A stretch of 64,000 nucleotides of DNA from JAODBJ01 sp963782465 (GTDB lineage Bacteria > Actinomycetota > Acidimicrobiia > IMCC26256 > PALSA-610): contig CAWAJR010000006.1 in the NCBI GenBank assembly GCA_963782465.1, positions 682,001 through 746,000 on the forward strand, written 5' to 3'. Every line of letters begins with the position of its first letter. The first letter of the stretch is position 1. The notes under the pieces were generated by a model. The model was not told the origin of the DNA. It searched no databases and saw only the letters and a program-made list of their open reading frames with translations. Shown in pieces: positions 59,518 to 64,000 of this stretch. Made by a program: the position numbers and the translations under genes.

Positions 59518-60716
59518 ACGTCCTGGGCGCGGAGGACCTGCACGACCTGGTCGAAGGCGCTGAGCGCGAGTTTCGGTGTGCCGTCGTGGGCGAGCAGCCC
59601 GAAGTTGGCTTCGCGATCGTTCGGGTTGGTCGCCGTATCGCGCCACGAGTACCAGAAGAGCGGGCCGGTGAACTTCCAGTGGGCCCAGTCGCGGTAGCCG
59701 GCGACGAGCATGTCGCGCTGAGCCTCGGGGGTCACCGCGTTGGCCGCGTAGCCGGTCGGCGCGCCGAACTCGGTGCCCCAGATCAGCTTGTCGCCGTCGC
59801 CGTGGTCGACCATCACCTGGTAGAGCGTCGGTGCGTTGTAAAAGGTGTTCCAGTCCGACGGGTCGAGGGGCATCGCCGGGAACGAGTACGGGTGCAGACC
59901 GACGGCGTCGAACGACCCGCGCGCCCCGGCCGCGTACACGCGGGAGAGGAACGTGCGCGCACTCAACGACGTGCCGTCGGCTTTGTCGACGGCCGCGGCG
60001 AGCCCGCCCGTGATGATGGTCGCGTGCGCGTCGACGGACCGGATCGCGACGGCGGCGCGTTCGAGGAGCGCCGCGTACGCGGTGGGATCGGGTTTCGGCG
60101 GCCAGAACACGTCGACGTTGGGTTCGTTCCATATCTCCCACGCGTGGACGCCGAGCGGCGCGTACCGCTTCACCGCCTTGTACACGAACCGCGCGTACGT
60201 GTCGGGATCGAGCGGGGGGCGGTGGTCGTCGGTGCCGGGCGGCCGGGCCGACTCGGGCGAGTACGCAGGCATCGCGAGGATCTGCATGCCGCGCGCGATC
60301 GCGCCGAGCACCACCCGGTCGGTGTTCGTCCAATCCCACGACTGCGGGCCGCCCGCCTGGATCGTCGGCCAGTAAAAGTCGAGCCGCAGCCAGCGCGCAC
60401 CGGTTGCGGCCATCCCGTCGAGGTCGCGGGCGAGGTCCGCATCGCTCAGCTGCAACGGCATGACACCGTCCGCGAACCCCACCTGCCACGGGCGCGACGC
60501 GGCGGCCGCGGTGACCCCCGGCGAGGTCGTGGTGGTCGGCGGCGGCGCCGTCGGCCCGGGTGCGGTCGTGTCGGGCGGCGTGGTGATCGTCGTGGAACTG
60601 GTCGTGTCGTTCCCGTTGCCGAAGCCGAAGACACCGACCAGCGCACCGACGAGGCCGACCAGCACGACCGTCGCGATGATCGCGGCACGAGATCGGCTCG
60701 CTCGCCCCGACGACAT
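59508..60716 (-). CDS. glycoside hydrolase, clan GH-A type
   Basis: 402 residues from ATG 60716. A membrane helix (about 11-32) acts as signal or anchor, followed by a Thr/Pro-rich linker (about 35-70) and a TIM-barrel domain. The acid/base motif is HAWEIWNEPN and the nucleophile motif LIWGTEFGAP, about 110 residues apart as in GH5/GH39-like enzymes; LHPYSFP and FWYSWRDTA complete the site. It acts outside the membrane on a glycan that is not identified. Divergent from the HAD gene. Confidence 0.85.
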   Translation of the reverse strand: MSSGRASRSRAAIIATVVLVGLVGALVGVFGFGNGNDTTSSTTITTPPDTTAPGPTAPPPTTTTSPGVTAAAASRPWQVGFADGVMPLQLSDADLARDLDGMAATGARWLRLDFYWPTIQAGGPQSWDWTNTDRVVLGAIARGMQILAMPAYSPESARPPGTDDHRPPLDPDTYARFVYKAVKRYAPLGVHAWEIWNEPNVDVFWPPKPDPTAYAALLERAAVAIRSVDAHATIITGGLAAAVDKADGTSLSARTFLSRVYAAGARGSFDAVGLHPYSFPAMPLDPSDWNTFYNAPTLYQVMVDHGDGDKLIWGTEFGAPTGYAANAVTPEAQRDMLVAGYRDWAHWKFTGPLFWYSWRDTATNPNDREANFGLLAHDGTPKLALSAFDQVVQVLRAQDVRR

Positions 60717-60835
60717 CCAAGCAGTGTGGCAGTCTCACCCGGGGCGGCCGGACGCGCCCCCGGCCGGCCCCATGGTGCGACGACCGGTGGGATGATCCAC
60801 GGTCGACGATTGACTCGTTGTGGCACGCGCGTCGA

Positions 60836-60841
60836 TAGCGT
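60836..60841 (+). promoter_or_regulatory. -10 box of the HAD gene, leaderless-type
   Basis: TAGCGT ends six bases before GTG 60848. Confidence 0.5.
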
Positions 60842-60847
60842 GCCGCC

Positions 60848-61498
60848 GTGGCTCGGTACGACGCGTGCCTGATCGACGTCTACGACACGGTGCTCACCGC
60901 CGACATGAGTGCGGAGCCCGAACTGCTCGCCGAAATCGCTGGTATCCCTGCCGACGAGTTCCGGAAGGCAGCGGGGCGGATCGCGGCGCGGGTGAACGTC
61001 GGTGAATGCACCATGGCCGACGCGACGCGCGAAATCCTCGCGGAGTGCGGCACCGATCCCGGCGACGACGTCGTACGCGAGATCGTCGCGGCCGATCAGG
61101 CAATGCTGACCGACGTCGCGCGGCTCGAGGTCGACACGGTTCCCTTCCTCGACATGCTGCGTGCCCGCCACGTGCCTTCGGCCTTCGTCAGCAACTGCGC
61201 CGAGAACACCCGCCGCCTCCTGGCCGATCTGGGTCTCGACACGCGCGTCGACGCGATCGTGCTGTCGTGCGAGACCGGTACTGCGAAACCGTCGCCCGCG
61301 ATCTACCGCGAGGCACTCGCGCAACTCGGCGCCCGACCGGCCACAACGCTGTTCGTCGACGACAAACCGTCGTACTGCGAGGGTGCCCGCGCGCTCGGCA
61401 TGGACGCGGCGCAGATCTCCCGGGACGAATTCCCGCCGCGGGTCAACGGCGGAACGTTTGCGATCCGTTCGTTGCTGGAACTCGAACCGTTCTTCTAG
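60848..61498 (+). CDS. HAD-superfamily hydrolase
   Basis: 216 residues from GTG 60848. Motif I is CLIDVYDTVLT (nucleophile Asp and general acid Asp), a helical cap follows (about 20-90), motif II is AFVSNCAENT, motif III the Lys in ETGTAKPSPAIYREAL and motif IV LFVDDKPSYCEGA. A small-molecule phosphatase or haloacid dehalogenase-like enzyme; the substrate is unknown. It converges with the next methyltransferase gene. Confidence 0.9.
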   Translation: MARYDACLIDVYDTVLTADMSAEPELLAEIAGIPADEFRKAAGRIAARVNVGECTMADATREILAECGTDPGDDVVREIVAADQAMLTDVARLEVDTVPFLDMLRARHVPSAFVSNCAENTRRLLADLGLDTRVDAIVLSCETGTAKPSPAIYREALAQLGARPATTLFVDDKPSYCEGARALGMDAAQISRDEFPPRVNGGTFAIRSLLELEPFF

Positions 61499-61511
61499 CA
61501 GGGCGAGGGCT

Positions 61512-62135
61512 TCACGCGCGCGTGTGCACGTTCACGACGTAACTGCCCCCGTCGAACGGTTCGCGGTCCCACGTCGCGTAACGGTGCACGAGCGACAGGC
61601 CGGCCGCGCTCGCGTCGTCGTCGAAATCCGACAGCGGGTAACGGCCGGCGTCGAGACCGAACCCCGAAACGAGGAGCCCGGACGGCGCGAGGTGCCCGGC
61701 AACCCGGCCGAGCACCGTCCGCTCGTTGCCGGGACCGACGAAGAGCATCACGTTGCCGGCCAGTACGACCGCGTCGAACTGCTCACGTAACCCGAGCTGC
61801 GCGAGGTCGGCGAGCAGCCACTGCAGCTCGGGGGCCTTCCTCCGGGCCGTGTCGAGCATCGTCGGGTCGATGTCGACACCGACCGTGTCGAAGCCTCGGC
61901 GCGCCAACTCGATGGCGACGCGCCCGGTACCGCAGCCCGCGTCGAGCACCCGCTTCCCACCCCGCTCCCGCAAGAGCGACTCGACCAGCGTCGCCTCGCC
62001 GTGCACGTCGACGCCGGCTTGCTGCAGTCGCTCGAAGCGCGCGTCGTACGCGGCGCCGCGTTCCTCGGCCCGCAATGGTGGATCGGGTTCGCGTCGTGGC
62101 CCCACGGGCCCTGTTCTACCCGCGTTGCGCCGCAT
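61512..62135 (-). CDS. class I SAM-dependent methyltransferase
   Basis: 207 residues from ATG 62135; a longer frame to 62231 would overlap the ccdA start and is less likely. Motif I is KRVLDAGCGTGRVAIELARRG, motif II VGVDIDPTMLDTARRKA, and then LQWLLADLAQLGL and DAVVLAGNVMLFV. The sequence after is short, as in small-molecule or lipid methyltransferases. Acceptor unknown. It diverges from ccdA over about 95 bp. Confidence 0.86.
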   Translation of the reverse strand: MRRNAGRTGPVGPRREPDPPLRAEERGAAYDARFERLQQAGVDVHGEATLVESLLRERGGKRVLDAGCGTGRVAIELARRGFDTVGVDIDPTMLDTARRKAPELQWLLADLAQLGLREQFDAVVLAGNVMLFVGPGNERTVLGRVAGHLAPSGLLVSGFGLDAGRYPLSDFDDDASAAGLSLVHRYATWDREPFDGGSYVVNVHTRA

Positions 62136-62229
62136 CGGGCGGCCTCGGGCGAGCGCCGGGCGAGCGGCGAGACGCCTCGAATGGCCCGAAGCGTCGCGAC
62201 GCACCGTGAACCGCGACAATGGCGGCGTC

Positions 62230-63018
62230 ATGTTCCCGGTCCTGGCCCTCTTCTCCCGCTTCGAAAACGTGAGCCCCGGGGCCTACTTCTTCGCCTTCGC
62301 CGGCGGGTTCGTGTCGTTCCTCTCGCCGTGCGTGCTCCCACTCGTTCCCGGCTACGTGTCGATGGTGACGGGCCTCGACATTGCCACCTTGCAAGAAGGC
62401 TCCCGGGCGCATCTCGCCCGGATCGTCGGCACGACGGCCCTGTTCATCGCCGGTTTCGGTGTCGTCTTCGTGTTGCTCGGCCTGTCCGCGTCGAGCCTGG
62501 GCAGCACGCTGATCGAGAACAAGACGCTCCTCACGCGCCTCTCGGGCGCCGTCATGCTCGCGATGGCGTTGTTCCTGCTCGGTTCGATGTTCCTGCGCGC
62601 GCCGTGGCTCTACCAGGAGAAGCGTTTCCATCCCCAGCTCGGCCGGTTCGGCACCGCCGCGCCGGTCGTCGCCGGTATCGCGTTCGGCTTCGGGTGGTCA
62701 CCGTGTATCGGACCGATCCTCGGCTCGATCCTCGGTATCGCGGCCCGCCAGGACCGGGTCTGGGCCGGTGGCAGCCTGCTCGCGGTCTACACGCTCGGGC
62801 TCGGTGTGCCCTTCCTGGTGGTCGGCTTGGCGCTCGGGCGCGTCGGCGGCGCGCTCGCGTGGGTGAAGCGCCATTTCGGCGTCATCCTGGTCGGATCGAG
62901 CCTCGTGCTCGCCGTTTTCGGGGTGCTGCTGGTGTTCAACGAGTTGAGCCGGGTGACCGCCGACCTGCAACGCGCGCTCGACAACACCGGGCTCGACTGG
63001 CTCGTGAACCTCGGCTGA
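62230..63018 (+). CDS. ccdA: CcdA-type cytochrome c biogenesis protein
   Basis: 262 residues from ATG 62230. Six membrane helices; the redox cysteines sit in FVSFLSPCVLPLVPGYVSM (helix 1) and GFGWSPCIGPILGSILG (helix 4), the hallmark of CcdA/DsbD-beta thiol-disulfide carriers. It passes reducing power across the membrane to apocytochromes or thioredoxin-like proteins. Other ccs genes (resB/resC) are not in the window. The LLM oxidoreductase follows 24 bp later. Confidence 0.93.
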   Translation: MFPVLALFSRFENVSPGAYFFAFAGGFVSFLSPCVLPLVPGYVSMVTGLDIATLQEGSRAHLARIVGTTALFIAGFGVVFVLLGLSASSLGSTLIENKTLLTRLSGAVMLAMALFLLGSMFLRAPWLYQEKRFHPQLGRFGTAAPVVAGIAFGFGWSPCIGPILGSILGIAARQDRVWAGGSLLAVYTLGLGVPFLVVGLALGRVGGALAWVKRHFGVILVGSSLVLAVFGVLLVFNELSRVTADLQRALDNTGLDWLVNLG

Positions 63019-63042
63019 CCTGTCGCCGCGCGAGGCTGGGGC

Positions 63043-63930
63043 GTGCGAATCGGCGTTTCGCTGCGCAGCGGCTACGGGAAGATCGACGCCCGGCAGGGCG
63101 CGCGGTGGATGATCGAGCGGGGTCGCGCCGCGTGGGACGCGGGTCTCGACTCGCTGTTCGTCGGCGACCACCACGGCGTCCCGTCGACCTACTACCAGAA
63201 CGTTCCGATCCTCGGCCGGCTCCTCGCCGAGTGGGGCGCGCGACCGGCGGGAGCGCTCTTCCTGCTGCCGTTGTGGAACCCGGTGCTCCTCGCGGAACAG
63301 ATCGGAACCCTTGCCGCGATTTCCGACGGACCGTTCGTGCTGCAGTGCGCGCTGGGCGGTGGTGCGTCGCAGTTCGAGGCGATGGGTGCAAGTCTGCGGA
63401 CACGTCCGTCGCGCTTCGAGCACGCGCTCGACGTCATCCGCCGGTTGTGCGCGGGCGAAACCGTCGACGGCACGCGGATCGCGCCGGTGCCGGACGAACC
63501 GATCGACGTTTGGATCGGCGGCGCGGCAGAACCCGCGATCGACCGGGCCGCTCGCGTCGGCGACGGCTTTCTCGTCGGGCCCGAAGCGACAACCGACCAG
63601 GCCGCGCAACTCATCTCGTCGTATCGCGCCCGCTGCGAAGCGCATGGTCGCGCGCCGGGCACGACCGCGATCCGCCGCGACGTGCACGTCGCCGCGACGC
63701 ACGACGAAGCGGCCCGCGTCGCCGAACCGATCATCGCGGCGGGCTATCGCGGTTTCGACCCGGACGCGATCGTGTTCGGCGACCCGCACGAAGTCGCGGC
63801 GCGTTTCGCACCACTCGCTTCCCTCGGCTACACCGATGTGATCGTGCGACACCTCGCCGAAGATCACGACGCAGTGCTCCGATCGTTCGCCCAACTTGCG
63901 ACGGTGCACGAACTCGTCGGTGGCGCCTGA
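63043..63930 (+). CDS. LLM-class flavin/F420-dependent oxidoreductase
   Basis: 295 residues from GTG 63043. Luciferase-like barrel: MRIGVSLRSGYGK, AAWDAGLDSLFVGDHHG, LLPLWNPVLLAEQIGTLAAISDG, CALGGGASQFEAMG, FEHALDVIRRLCAGE and PIDVWIGGAAEPAIDRAARVGDGFL. The DHHG and GGGASQFEAMG segments are common in actinobacterial F420-dependent enzymes, but FMN use cannot be excluded. Substrate unknown. The last 70 bases of the window after it hold no recognisable feature. Confidence 0.88.
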   Translation: MRIGVSLRSGYGKIDARQGARWMIERGRAAWDAGLDSLFVGDHHGVPSTYYQNVPILGRLLAEWGARPAGALFLLPLWNPVLLAEQIGTLAAISDGPFVLQCALGGGASQFEAMGASLRTRPSRFEHALDVIRRLCAGETVDGTRIAPVPDEPIDVWIGGAAEPAIDRAARVGDGFLVGPEATTDQAAQLISSYRARCEAHGRAPGTTAIRRDVHVAATHDEAARVAEPIIAAGYRGFDPDAIVFGDPHEVAARFAPLASLGYTDVIVRHLAEDHDAVLRSFAQLATVHELVGGA

Positions 63931-64000
63931 AAATGGGCGCGCCGAAAGCGGGCGAGTCGCCCGGCGGCGAGGTGGGGGCTCACCGGCATCGGACGACTCG

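Overview
The window is G+C-rich, gene-dense, bacterial chromosomal DNA. Several traits point to Actinomycetota: a fused CydDC exporter, a lysine-rich basic protein beside HU, an LLM/F420-type oxidoreductase, long-form SerA, many GTG starts, and TANNNT -10 boxes only 6-10 nt upstream of start codons (leaderless-type promoters). An Acidimicrobiia-like lineage is plausible but not proven. No insertion sequence, prophage, CRISPR array or rRNA was seen.

Layout. 1-0.5 kb holds the 3' end of a PIG-L deacetylase gene. 0.5-10.1 kb is almost all on the minus strand: a membrane protein, a lysine-rich nucleoid-type protein and HU, tRNA-Glu and tRNA-Gln, YdcF-like protein, glutamyl-tRNA synthetase, an acyl-CoA dehydrogenase, a hypothetical, then the leuB-ilvE-cimA operon behind an Ile/Val leader-peptide attenuator. 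10.4-15.7 kb holds greA, a membrane protein, an MFS transporter with a coupled 50-aa basic protein, a HypE-like protein, a hydrolase and a secreted PepSY-like protein. 15.7-26.4 kb is a respiration and redox block: cydA-cydB-cydDC, a small lipoprotein, apbE, an OmpR-type two-component pair and a universal stress protein. 26.4-37.9 kb holds two giant secreted PKD-domain proteins followed by a divergent NarL-type two-component pair. 38-42.8 kb holds an orphan ParA and an IclR-hyuA-hyuB operon. 42.9-49.5 kb carries leuC, a 454-bp gap filled with six hairpin repeats, leuD, a convergent cyclase/AlkD/methyltransferase operon, and leuA behind a leucine-codon attenuator. 49.6-64 kb holds an Eis-like acetyltransferase, a small YHxPG-motif protein, an acyl-CoA dehydrogenase, serA and an aminotransferase, a DD-carboxypeptidase, a DEAD-box helicase, an SDR, a nuclease-fold protein, a glycoside hydrolase, a HAD phosphatase, a methyltransferase, CcdA and an LLM oxidoreductase.

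How the genes work together. The backbone is branched-chain amino acid synthesis: LeuA, LeuCD and LeuB make the leucine precursor; CimA with LeuCD/LeuB can supply 2-oxobutyrate for isoleucine; IlvE does the last transamination. Control is visible at three points: an Ile/Val leader with terminator before leuB, a Leu leader with terminator before leuA (with an in-frame TAA), and an LtbR-like operator between the IclR gene and leuC. The linkage of HU, leuCD, IclR, gltX, leuB and serA resembles the Mycobacterium hupB-leuDC-gltX-leuB-serA neighbourhood.

Caution on sequence quality. Seven genes (gltX, the HypE-like gene, the PepSY-like gene, the second PKD gene, hyuA, the second acyl-CoA dehydrogenase and the DD-carboxypeptidase) are each broken by one apparent small indel while both halves stay well conserved. 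One of them is gltX, normally essential. Uncorrected sequencing or assembly indels are the simplest explanation, and those proteins should be read as probably intact.
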